A stretch of DNA of 64,000 bases, taken from positions 1 through 64,000 of the forward strand of contig WNNJ02002915.1 in NCBI GenBank assembly GCA_012934845.2. Direction: 5' to 3'. Numbering within the stretch: position 1 is the first letter of the stretch; each line of letters begins with the position of its first letter. A program made the position numbers and the translations under genes. Under the pieces are notes generated by a model. It was not told the DNA's origin. It saw nothing but the letters and a program-made list of their open reading frames with translations, and did not search any database. Positions 1-12,700 of this stretch are shown one piece after another. The DNA is from Pomphorhynchus laevis (lineage: Eukaryota > Acanthocephala > Palaeacanthocephala > Echinorhynchida > Pomphorhynchidae).

Positions 1-960
1 AAACCAATGTCCTTGAATATTCCTATTGTATGATCCTCGACATACTCCGGGTTGGGAATTTGTTTTGCAATCCAGGGTCCCCTGTAGTCGGGATTATCAA
101 TAGTACGCGGCACCCATTTGCCCATGTATGTTGGGTTCGTTTTCATTGGGGCGGACCCGTCACCGTCGGCTTCATCGTCCCAATCACCTGGCTTTGTTGC
201 TTTAAGGTCCTCTAGGAGTTCAGGCAGCTTCCAATTTTCAGGAATTTTGTCTTCGGGATCAGCAATCCGCTCTCGGTCATCCCAATCCGACGGCTTGGCA
301 TCAGACGGGTATGCGATTTCGCGGAGTTGCAGAATTGGTCAGTCGTCGGTTAAATTTCCGGCTTGAACGGACTCGTTGTCGATCTTTACTTCGTATGGCC
401 GATTAGACGCGTAGAGATGCAACGTGTAAACGTGCGTGAACACGTCGTCCTTGCACTTAGGGCTAGATTTACAATTATAGTTTGTGTCATTGTTATTTAT
501 GATAACGTGCACGATTCGCTTCTGAAGACCACAGATATCGGGACCAAACAGGATGTAATATGGTGTAGAGTCTGTAAGCGTTTTCTGGCTGGTTCCTGAA
601 CTGAAAAGCTTCACGTAACTGCCTCCGCAATCAATATCCTGTTCGAATGCCACCGAAAATTTTACGATGAGATCGTGATCCTCAGTGCTGGCATGAGTCG
701 CAAACCGTTTAGACATCCAATAAAAACGGGCATTTTCAGTTGTTTTCAGTCCGATAGACTTTGATTCATTGGAGTACTTCTTTGTGGCAACTACAAATTT
801 GCCTTGTGGCTTGTCCGGCTTTGAAGGGATAACCCATTCTTTCAGCGGACCATCGCCATCGAATGAATCTTTGAAATAGACCAGCCCACTCGTCAAATCC
901 GGACGTCCAATTGAAGTAGGGAAGCCATAGCTCGCCGGAGATCGAATGCGTTCGCAAGAG
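1..960 (-). pseudogene. Calreticulin-like sequence (processed or decayed copy, runs off left edge)
   Basis: Calreticulin is an ER-lumen Ca2+-binding lectin chaperone. Read on the minus strand from about 960 down, the sequence matches the N-domain (VYFKDSFDGDG, then DIDCGGSYVKLF, FGPDICG, CKDDVFTHVYTL and YEVKIDN). It goes on into the P-domain with KPSDWDD, DPEDKIPENW and KPGDWDDE repeats followed by the second repeat type (KWVPRTIDNPDY). N- and P-domains are contiguous with no intron. An in-frame TGA sits at about 339-341, exactly where the family has Trp after the acidic pair (LTDD, then stop), and the P-domain continues in the same frame beyond it. No signal peptide is visible: the ~100 codons upstream (about 960-1256) are unrelated to calreticulin. 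The lack of introns, the stop, the missing leader and the adjacent LINE suggest a retrocopy or decayed copy. A live gene with stop read-through is less likely. The C-terminal acidic tail and KDEL-type signal would lie outside the window. Confidence 0.75.
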
Positions 961-1199
961 TCTCGTCTGCACGGCCCAGCTCCAATGACATTATCATTAC
1001 TCTGACAAGTCTGTATCGACTCTAGATGTTGTTCTTGATCATCATATATCAGACTGGATGAAGGCATTTCAATTAGATTAAGACGTTTGATTGACGGGGA
1101 AATCGTATCGTCGCAGGCTGGAGGCACTACGGAATGAAGAGGCATAACTCCAACAGAATTCGTCCTGCCTGATAGATCAATAGAGTCGTTAGAGATTAT

Positions 1200-2510
1200 A
1201 ATCACAACTTCGTCGTTAGTGAAAAATCGCATTTCTGGATCATCACATGGTCCCAATTCCTTCTCCAGAAGAGGTCGCCCAATATCGCCAAGCTCTTAAG
1301 TATTGCTTTCGTGTTACCTCGCATGAGGGCTATTGAAGATCGCTGAAACAACTGTGATACCGCCTTGGAGTATGGAACACCGTTTCGCTGTGACATGGAC
1401 CGGGATATATTCCGAATCGGTTTTTCCCCAGTGCTGCTCCACCCTCCGTAAGTTTCGATCACTGCTACCTCGAAGCTATAGCCGCTGTCCTCCATCTTGC
1501 GCCTATATTTCCTATCTTTAACGGATATCGCATATTTGTTAGCTGCATATGCGGGGATGCGTGCTACCATTTTGACGATTGAATTTTGTTATGGATTCGT
1601 CACCGCAAAATCTACAGCTTGTGGTGGATCGCCATAAAAGAGAATGTCCGCTGGCCTTTCGCATAAGTTTCTGATAAGATGAGGTACTTCGCGAGCTACT
1701 CTCATAACAGCAGAGGTAGCAGCTTGGAATATGGTGTCTCGAATACCGTCATGCCGGATGCAAGAAAATCCACCAGATTGACAAGTTAAAGCGTGGTAAC
1801 CGTACTTATCTGCAGGTCTTAGGCAACGTCTACAACAGTAATCATCTCAGTGAAATGGCAAGCCTAACCAAAGGCGTAGTAAAGCACAGAATTCATTTGG
1901 GGCCAAGCACATACTAGTTATCTTGTTGGGTACAACCTGCAACCACGAACATGCCTATGGGCACAATACTGCCAAAAGTCTCGACACATTAAAGGAGTAT
2001 GATTCCATTATAAGGGTTTTTCTGGTTCGGTCATTAATAAATTTCGAAAGATAAGCTTGTCTACTGCGCAGCTTATCCACATTGTCGTCTGGAGGTATTT
2101 GAATAGATGCCAAGGCGTTCACGTAACCAGAAAATGAGTTAGGATCAAGCGACAAACGATCTGCGACCATATGAACCCCGGAAACGAAAACCGGTCCATA
2201 GTGCTGCTTACAACTGCGTAAACCCAATCCCCCAATTTCAGAGGTAGGCAAGCTTGTTTCCATGATTTGAAGTTAGTTTGGACTGCTGTAGTTGCGATAA
2301 ACGCAGCCCCGATCTAACTATCGAACAACCGAAAAAACTCTTCGGCAAAAACCGGATCAACTGTGCGCATGATATGATTTACGCGGCTGGAGGACGCACA
2401 TGAGCGCAATAAGTTAAAGCCAATTTGAGGGTCTGGCAACAATTCCAGCCTTTCTAGATCGCGCTGAAGTGGTGGAAGAATATTTTCAATTAGAAATATT
2501 TTCAATTATT
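1200..2510 (-). mobile_element. Decayed LINE-type reverse transcriptase (family X), 3' half
   Basis: Three minus-strand pieces (about 2314-2505, 1955-2263, 1202-1570) match in order the region after the RT palm in a non-LTR-like RT family. They are a segment with LLRSC and NHIMRTVDP, a segment with GGLGLRS, and a C-terminal segment with VAVIETYGGW and LFQRSSIALMRGNTK. The same family is represented by the longer plus-strand copy at 36.96-39.76 kb, whose C-terminal region carries the CGAPFTVSHVLLCKS zinc-like motif typical of this group. The clade name is not certain. The pieces are separated by frame breaks and lost sequence, so this copy is dead. It lies between the calreticulin-like copy and the last recognised TTC7 exon. 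Confidence 0.65.
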
Positions 2511-2979
2511 TAAATTAGCAAATAAACAAGATGCTAAAATATAATCTGATAATTTAATTAAATTTTAGCAATTATTTTAATGATTATTTATCAACTTAAA
2601 ATTTGGAAAATTGAATTTTATGAGTAATTTAATGTGCATTCTACACATATTTTGTAGCAAAATAGACAAGTGTATTATAAAGTCATGTAAAGTAATGCTA
2701 ATTATATGATGCTAATTAGCAAAATATGTATTTGTTTAACTAATTAACTTATCATAGTCATTTTGGATTAAATAAAATTAGAACATTAATTAAATTTTCA
2801 ATATTTTTGATTTAAATTATTATTTAATTAATTTTTAATTAAAAATAAGGGGATCTTTAAGGCAAACTAAATAAATGAATCTTTAACACTTAGTGAGTTG
2901 ATCAGGTAAGAAAACTTTAATTTCGAAAAATTTACAACGGATGAAAAAGGCATTGTTTACTAAATAATAAGTTTTTTAC

Positions 2980-3078
2980 CACAAAACATCCATATTTCAA
3001 AGGCACTTCGCTTAGCAGTCCAATTTGTAAGTCTTGTTTCAGTGTCGACAAGCGTCAAAGTATCTTTTAAAGGCAGAT
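2980..3078 (-). other. Possible further TTC7 exon (weak)
   Basis: A 99-bp minus-strand open segment is bounded by an AG acceptor and a GT donor and encodes LVDTETRLTNWTAKRSAFEI. It resembles the linker before the C-terminal TPR block of TTC7 proteins (family: WMTLAQIWLHAAEVY). Its phase does not join directly to the exon ending at 3738, so an intervening exon would be needed. The rest of 2.5-3.7 kb is AT-rich with no other gene seen. Confidence 0.3.
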
Positions 3079-3737
3079 CTAAAGGCTTAAATTTTTAAAC
3101 TTGAAAATAAATTTAAGATTTACTAGCTAGTGAATTTTTCAAATCATGAAAAGATGCCAAATCTGAATCCAATGTGACTCTAAAAGAGAAGTAGCCACGA
3201 AAAATCAAATTTAAATTTAATTTTTGAATAAATTTAATTGAAAAATTAAACCAATCTGTAAACTTAAAATGCGAAAATCATCCGCCCAAATATGAAATCA
3301 GTTCATAAATATAAAATGGGTTCGTTTATTTTAAATTATATAAAATGAAAGGTTCATAAAATGATATAAAATGATAAATAATAATAAAAATTAAATCAAT
3401 TTATATAAATTAAAAACCTGTCGAAATATGAAATAAAAATTTTAATTCGATTCCAGCTCCAGAATAAAAATATTAATAACTGAATGAATGTTGGAGATAT
3501 TTTGGAGATATAATAAAAAAATGTATCGACAAATGGAAAATTAATTTTTAATTTTACGGCGGATCATTACTGTGCGATTGAACTAAGTAATTGGATGAGA
3601 GAAATATCATATAATCTTTATAAAAGATGTCATTGAGAAATGACGAATACCGAAATGATCAAAAACTACATGAATGAAACCAAAAGTCACTCAATAAAAT
3701 ATGAAAAGAAATAAAAAATATAAATTAAAAAACATAC

Positions 3738-6700
3738 GTTTTCAGAAATTCGGTTTTCATGTCACATAAATGGGAGTTCAAGAAAGAAAGAGCATCCTGA
3801 TATCCATTAAGTTTTGCTTTTAAGCTACAAGTCAACAGCAGTAATCTAATAAAAATGCACATTATAATTTTATATATACATTTAAGTTTTTACTTCATAT
3901 TTTCGGGATGTCTTTCAACTAGCCTTTCGGAAATGACAAAAGCTTCCTGGTATCTCTTCTGTGAGGATATAATTAGAACACAGAGATGTGCAGCGTAAAC
4001 ATCATTGGGCCAAATTGAAATTAACTCACGCAATGTAGCTACAGCCTCAACGCTCTTTCTTACAGATGAAAAACACTCAAAATATGTCTAACCAGTTCAA
4101 ACACCAACCTCTCCTAGAAAAGCGCAAATAAGGGCAATGAAGAAAAATATTGTGCTGTCGTTAGGATTGGCTTCTTTCGCACTAAAAAACACCTTACTAT
4201 AGAACAACAAAGCATTAAGTCAGAAAGTTAAAACTCACCAAAAAAATCAGCTATTTGTAAATTAAAAAAGAAAATATCTTATTTTCCATTTATAATACTA
4301 TATTCTAAATATAAAAATGGTTTAACTTAATTTAAATAAGGATTTCAAATTAGAAGAATAACATTTTATTGAAAAATTAAAATATTTTTTATAGAATAAT
4401 ATCTTTTTAATAAATTTATTAAAATTAATAATTATTAATTAATTATTAATAATTAATTATTAATAATTAATTATTAAAAATTAATTATTAATAATTTATG
4501 TAATTAAAATTACAAATTAACTATAATTCTTTTATCGATTCTTTTATATTTTAGTTTTCGTAAAACTGAATATATTTTTCTTTGTTACCGTTTAACAAAG
4601 AAATAAATATCCCAAATAATTAAAAAATCGTTCAAATAGCATTTAAATATTGTCAAAGCTAAATTCAGCATTAAGGATCGTGTCCCACTAGTTGTGATAA
4701 ATCACTACTAGTTTTGAACTATAAACACTTCACTTATAATATGCAAATTAGTAGATATTTTTCATGGTTTATCCTTCAACGTTAATTTTTATATCGTTCC
4801 ATACTTTATCAAAGGCTATATAAACTATATATAAACATCGCAATTCTATATCATCTAATTATAGACAATGTCCACTTCAGAAACTCCATTTAACGATACA
4901 TTTATTTTTACCGGTCAATTTTAGTCTCAAAAATTATTATAAATTTAGATTATTTAAGTACATATTAGCATAATGCTACAAAGAATTAAATATAAGCTAC
5001 GGCTTGATTTAATCAAATAATGTAGTATTTAAATCGACATTTAAATGTCGATTTTAATGGCGTACATATTTTCCTTTATACAATACCTCAATAATACCTT
5101 CTTTCCACTATTCAGGAACATAGCAGCTACTAAGAAATCAGTTGAAAAGAAAAACCAAATAATCTGCAATGATATAATAGTTTTTATGCACAATTTATCA
5201 GGACCAGCTAGCGAAATATCAAATAAAATATCGCCTTTTATCTTTACAGAATAATATAAATTTTTTAAGATAAATTTAAAATGTATAAATTTGATTAAAG
5301 GATACATACTTTTGTGGCACATTATTATCCTCACAGGTATTGATCTTAATTTTGATCAATACATGTGAGGATACCATCGTGCCACAATCAGAAAAATACT
5401 GGGTAATATTTTGCAAATTTATGCAAAAATGATTTATTTATTTATAATTTATTAATTTAGAAATTATATGATCCACCTAAAATTGTATTATGGGAACGTA
5501 TCTAAAATTGTAGAGTTTGAAATTAAATATAATTGGTAGTTGTAAATATTTAATAAATTTTGTAAATAAAAAAGACATGATATACAATTGTATTCAAGAT
5601 ATTTTTAACATTCACTAATTATAACAAAAACAAAATTAATTATAACCTGTACGCATCGACTTGAGCAATCCTCAAAATGGCATATCTGGATTTGATAGTG
5701 CTCGATCGCAAGGCTTTGTAAAATCCTACCGCTGCTCTATGTAAATATATTTTGTCTTTTGGACAATGTGCTTCATCTGCATGACGAATATGTTCTTCAG
5801 CTTCATTATACTAGAGAGAAATATCGAATTTACATAAATGAAATGTGATATTATGACTTGGAAATGATTTCAGAAAATTACAGTAATTTTCTGAATATGC
5901 TAACAGAGGTTAGCGAAATATCAAATAATTATTTAACCTTCTTTCCTGATCCAGCTCCTATATTTTTTTATCAATAATGGATCATTATCAACTTTTTTAA
6001 CAAAATGTGATATTATGATTTGAAAATGATTTCAGACGTTAAGAAATGCCCATTATATCAAAAGCACACAATAGAAGGTTCGCTTTTATCTAATGGTAGT
6101 TATCTTTAACTAAAGGGTATAGCCATATCCGTAAAACCATTTGAGGTAGATAATTGTAATTATTAATACAATTTTAAACCGTGTATTGGTTCGCTTATAA
6201 CTATATTGGTTCGTTTATAACAATATAACCGCGTATTGGTTCGCTTACTATATTAAATTTTGTAAATTTCTGCCTTGTAAAATTATAAATTTTAAAAAAA
6301 TGTAAGAATATTCATTTTCAATATTCCCATTGCAATTAAGACCTAATTATTCGGCAAATAATATAAATAAACTCACGATACGTTTATTTGTTAGGATTAA
6401 ATTAAAAGGTTATTTTCAATAAATTTGTAAATACATTAAATTACGAAATAAACAAATCGTGAATTACCAGCCCAAGGTGATCAATCGCAATTTTGGAAAG
6501 GAGAAGATGTGCCGTTTTGTCGTAATTTTCCATTAATACACATTCTTTTAGAAGCCGATAGGCTAATTGATACTATAAACAGAATATAAAAAATAGCTCA
6601 CATTGAGATTGTCTAACCATAGAGTTCGACATTGATGCCAGTGCAAACGATAACCACACGTCTGGATCCTGAAATGATATTTTCATTGATTGCTTAAAGC

Positions 6701-9700
6701 TCTATATTAAAGAACAAAAATAGTGTCGAAATCGAGACTAAATTACATCAAATATCTTTTCATTATCATTAAATCTAGAATACATCATTGTGATAATATT
6801 TAGAACATATGCATATACTGATTTGGTTTCATTTCGTATTTCAATGTGATCTGGATCTAGACTTAGAAAAACATCTTCATTGCTCTAAATCAAAAATTAA
6901 AATTCTTATTTTAAAAAATAAAAAAAACCTTGAAGCATCTTAAAAGTAGAAGCTAGTTACAAAACATTAAAATTAAATGTTAAAAAATAAATCAATAATA
7001 TTAGCACTACAAATTTATAAAGAAGTTTATAAAAATATATATATTTAAATATTTATATATTATTTGATTTCTGTTATTATAGAAAATGCAGTTTCATAAA
7101 TAAATCACATTGAAGCTTTCATTGAATTTTAAACTATACTAGATGGTTAGTCTAGTCGGTAAGGCGTAGACACATTGATCGAAAGAACTTAAGTTCGAAT
7201 CTGAAAGTGCAAATTGGGTTTAAATACGAAGGTAAAGAGCCTTCTGATGAGTCCGGCTGTGCCATTGCATGGCAGTAGAAAACGAAACAATACCATTATG
7301 TCAGGCTAAAATCTGTCATGTTGTGATACAAAAGGAGTATGGAGTTGAAAGTAATGAAGGAATGACAGCGTATCTGGTTTCTGACGCGAAATCACATTGT
7401 GTGATCTAGCAAAATTGATAAAATAAATGAAATAATCCAGGAAAGGATCACTAGTACCGATTCTATGATATCCTGATCATATCAGTGTTAAATATAAAGA
7501 ATGCTTAAAATTCATTTCGATACTTTGTCGTATCAAAATACTGCAGTATTTTTAGGATACATTTTTAAAATGGCTCAGTGTACTATAGTAGAGCGCAAAT
7601 TCATCTTGTGAATGATTATTCGACACAGTTCTGTCATTAAAACAATTATAAAATTTATAATAAATAAATTTTTTAATATATTTATATTAAAATAATGCTA
7701 GAGTCTAAAGTAGAAAATTGTGAGAATAATAAGGAACGCAAAAGTAGAGGACAATACAGTCTATTAGAAAAATGGTGTATCAAGAACAGTAAAAACATTA
7801 ACTCTTAACTTTTATGATATCGAATCAAATGGATTCTTGGCGATAAACATTCATAATATTTGGGTCACTCAGTATAAATTAAAATATATTTTTGAATATT
7901 CCGTGAGCATTAAAACTATAGATGTTTTATATACTTAAATATATTTTACTTGACTTATTATTCAAAATAATAAGTCAAGTTACTTATTACTCGATTTAAT
8001 TGATAAATATAAATATATAATTAAATAATATATTAATTATATATTAAATATATAATTATTAATGTTTGAAAAAAACATTAAAAGAATTGTTTTCAAAATA
8101 AGAAACATTTTGTAAAATGTTTTTTACAAAACGTTTTTACAAAGTTTATATATAAATAAAAGTATTTTTAAGTAAACGCCAACACCATGTGTACTATACA
8201 AATGGGTGCATATTTTAAGTCCAACAACGAAATCAATAAAGGATACGTACAGAATGTTCGGCTGTCTCTAGAAGAAAAAGACATTCCTCCAATCGTGACT
8301 TTGGAATTATATTTCTGCGTAAAATATTACAAAAATGTAAGTGAAATGTGTAATACCCGTCAACGTTGAAATCCTTTGTTCCAATATAATTCTCTTCTCT
8401 CACCAGACTTACCAATATGTCAATATATTGCCTGATAAGAACCTTAAACACAGCAAACTCTAAAAACTATTGATGCGATTTGTTTAATAATTTGTATTTT
8501 GACAAAACATTTTGTTAGAGATGAATTAAAAAGAAATTGTGATTGCAGTGATTTGCATTGCGAATCCGCTATACACTTCTAGACATCATATAATAGGCAC
8601 TAACACGGAAGAATTCTTTCGTGTTGTTTTAAAGAAATGTTTTAAATTAAATATTAAAAATAAATAAAATAAAATCCCATTGAAATGTATGAGTTTATAG
8701 AATCAGATCATCAAACTGATTTTTTTATTGTTAAAATCTTTTATACATCAAAATTTTATGAACTGAATTGTTAAGATTGCAGGTCATTAGGTGGAACTGA
8801 TATGTTATCAGGTATCGGCTCCTATTTTTCAACGTAGCAAAAAATTAAATAAATGCCGGTAATTAAATAAATACAGAGATCCATATTTCAGATAACTAAA
8901 CTGATTTAAACTTTACTTAATATGTAACAGCAATTATATAATATGGTGTATTATTTAATTTATAATGAAAAATATTGTTTAATCATATATTTATTATATA
9001 AATATATGTTTATTTATATTTATTTTATAAATATATGTTTATATACATCATATTTATTATACAAATATAATTGATTAAATATGATTTCTCACAAAAATAA
9101 CTATTACTTAATTTACTTAAATCGACTGTTGGATTCATAATTTATTAATTAACCATTAAACACACAAATTAATGATGCTTAACTAATCTGAAATACTAAA
9201 TTGTAAATATGAAAGAATTAACTTTGCATTTTTGATATTAAACACGAACAGGAAAGTTTAAACCTGTATGATTTTTTAAACCTTCGTTGGGAAGGTTGTA
9301 AGGCTGGAAGGTTATAAGGTTGAAGGTGGAAGGTTGGAAATGGCTTCCTCTGAAGGCACTTTTATGCAAACCGTACCAGACGTAGGACTAGTATAAACAA
9401 GCGGAAAAGCGTGTGCTTTGCGATTGCCTTTCAGAGGTTTACTAAGGTTAAAGTACTGTCGAAGTTGTGAATCTAGAGAGCCACACTGATGAGACCACCC
9501 TGTAGTGATTAGTAGACTAAGGTCCAAACGCCCCATTGAGGGCTAGGCGGTATGCGTATTCCGGGTTAAGCTTTCTTACGAAGGTTGTAAAAAAGCATGC
9601 AGGTTTATACTTTCCTGTTCGTTATTAATACTAAAAAGTAAAGTTATTTCTTTCAGATTTACAACTTTGTATTTCAGATAATTATATCTGATTAGTAGAT

Positions 9701-12700
9701 CAATTTAACTATTGAAAAAATTTAAATATTGTAATATTAAAATTTGGTATAGTTCTGATATGTTCATTTTTTATATCGTTTTATGAAAAAATGAAAACTA
9801 ATTAAAATTAAGTTAGAAAAAGATAATGTTTAGTGTTCATTTACAATGAACATTTACAATGAAGAACATTTCCATGTGGTCTTCGTTGACTGCAAAACGC
9901 ATTTCCGGGTGCAGTGTTTTCTGCTGTGATTGAGGAGGAGAAGAAGTAGCACATATTATCAATTGGATTTGCTCACTTTTTCCACGGTTCAACGCAGAAA
10001 TCAGTATTCTAAGTTTGCTCCTACACAGAGTCGCAGCTAATAGTTATAGTCAATAGCATTTAGTAAGCCAAGAGCTTCTAATTTTTGCATTTAAAAAACA
10101 CTTTTTATTCTGTTTTATTTTTTGAAAGCAGAATCTGAAAAAATATTGTGAACAATAAAAATTAACGTAACGCACGTTTCTAATTGCTCTTAATGTTGGC
10201 CCTTCGCCAAGATCTTTGAGAAACCTCCTATACCATTCCAAGGTTTCCTGCATTGAGCTAACAAATAAAAATATGAATAACAAATATTAATATTTAATTA
10301 ATAAAGATAACTTGTGTAGTGATAAAATGTTTAAAAATATATGTGCTCAATCGATACCCACATCATTTGCACACTTTCAATGTGTGTTATATTATGATGT
10401 CACTTGGATAATAAAAGTCTTTATTTTTAGAACAGCATTCGGGTAGAATTGCTTGTGTCCTTGTCCTTATCCTAGGCAAAACTGACAATTCTGAACAAAG
10501 TAGCATTTGTTCAGTAAACCGTAAAAAAGCAACTTTGTAGAACACATAATTGTTGTTTCATTTTCTAAACAAAATAGCAATTGAAGCTCAGATTCTGGAT
10601 CCGCTTCCTCTGCGCAAAAAAAATGTTGAGCTACATACATGACATCTGTGACACTCTGATATGAAAAGTTTTATTGTTAATACCCCAATATTATACCAAA
10701 TAAAGCTGGAATAAGAGTCTTCAAATCAATGTTTTATCCTTTGTCATAAATTGCTTAATTAATAAGGGTGAGATAACAACTTACACAGACATTGAGACAA
10801 TACGACATACTCCTGACACAGTTGCAACACAAAAGCAGCGCTCAATGTTTTTATTGGATGTACATACACAGGTGAAACTAATTACCTTGACCGTATTGAT
10901 TCGTTATCAGAGTGATTTGGTTATTGACGTATTACAACAACATTTTGATTATTATCTTGTATGCTTTGTTTTGAGTAAAACAATTGCGTTGCGAAACATT
11001 TATTTTGAATTCATGTGAATTATAAAAAAGGTGTTTTTTTTTATCTTTTAATGGAAATTGCTCGGTGGAACAACCCGTTCCATTAAAATATGGAATTATA
11101 AAAGTTTGGATATGACACATTAAGCCGTATTTATTAATTGAAAATTATGAATATCGTCGTTCATTAAAGAATGCCATTTGTCAGCACACTATATATACTT
11201 AGTAAATAGCTTATTGGACAGAATGGGATCAAACAATCTTGATATACAGTATCATTAAAAAATTTAATTAATTAAATTTAATTTTTTAAAATTAATTTAA
11301 AAAAATGTAATTTTTTTCTAATTTTAATTATTTACGTTAGAAACAAAATTAATAGACTTAATTTTAAATACAATTTACACTTTTGATAGATGACACTAAC
11401 CACCGCTTAGATATAAACAACGGAATTCTGTGCACAGCCACTTCAACCAGCCAATCATGGATAAAAGCACTGTTGTTAACTTCGCTTTGTGCTACATCTT
11501 TAAAATATTGCACACCCAATTCACTCGAATTCCTAAATGACTGTGCCAGATTCACTTCCATAGAAGCGTACTGCGTTCGACTTAAATCTCGAGAAGTTCT
11601 TTCTAAGCAAATACCTAAAAATAAAAGTTAATGTGAAATTATACATCGGTAAAATAATGAATATTATTTAAATAATAAACAAGGTTATTTCATTTACCTC
11701 ACATCACCTCATTAGTTAAGGAAACAATAAAACGACATTATACAGAGTATTCGAAGGTTAAATAAAAAACACTTTTTTCATGTTGTTTAAGCTGAAAACG
11801 TGATTGATATTCACCGTGGATTGCAAAACACGATGCCAGTAAAATAGTTATTCTTAGCTGACGCCATTTATCGTATTTTGATCGATCCAGCAATGAATTC
11901 GACAGCCAATTATCGCTTAGAACTGAATGCAGGCAGTCTTCGAAGTACTCGCGAGTAAATAGTACTTTTGCATATAAAAGGCGAGCATCAAGTTCATACT
12001 AAATAGAAAATAAAAGTTGCATCAACTTATTAACTTTAATTAATAAATATTTAAATAAATTATAAGCAAATTATTAATTATAAAAATATAAGAATTAAAA
12101 AATTATAATAACATGTGAAATGTTAATAAAAGATTTTAAGGTTTATTAATTTGATTTCTTTTAATTACTTATTTTGAATTATAAAATGCGATTATTTTTT
12201 AAATATACAAAACTAAAAACTAAACGATGCTGCTGCCTTTTTGCATCACACGATTTTTATTTTGTAGTACCAAGTAACAGAAAATATGAAATCTAAAGAA
12301 ATATCCGCATGATCTTATTATTGAACGAGAGTACAAAGTTTAGATTCTCCAGATTCCATCATGATGAAAACTGTCTGTTGTGAATAAGAAAGATCCTAAA
12401 AGTGTAGAAACATGTATATTTTTGGGGCAACACCTCATTTAGGTAAAAATGTTTGTGCTTGAAAATGTAGACAAATATGAGTATGAACTGTTTCATTTGT
12501 TCAGGTAATGGTGCAGATATATAAACAGATAAAACAATATTATCAGCATTACCTACTTATACTGTTTGGTTATTGTTTAATATATCTGTAGATATATTAA
12601 TATTTATTTAAATTAAATACTTTTATATATAAAACAAATATGTCAAGCAGGTATAACTTGCTTAGCATTGTTTAAAATCTGCTTTAGATCTTTTTATCTG

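Noticed and set aside
5041-5334. Coding frames on both strands at 5.0-5.3 kb
   Set aside because: AT-rich intron sequence of TTC7 without homology to the family; it overlaps the palindrome.
7140-7205. Functional tRNA gene
   Set aside because: Only A- and B-box-like segments are recognisable and no full cloverleaf forms; it fits a SINE head.
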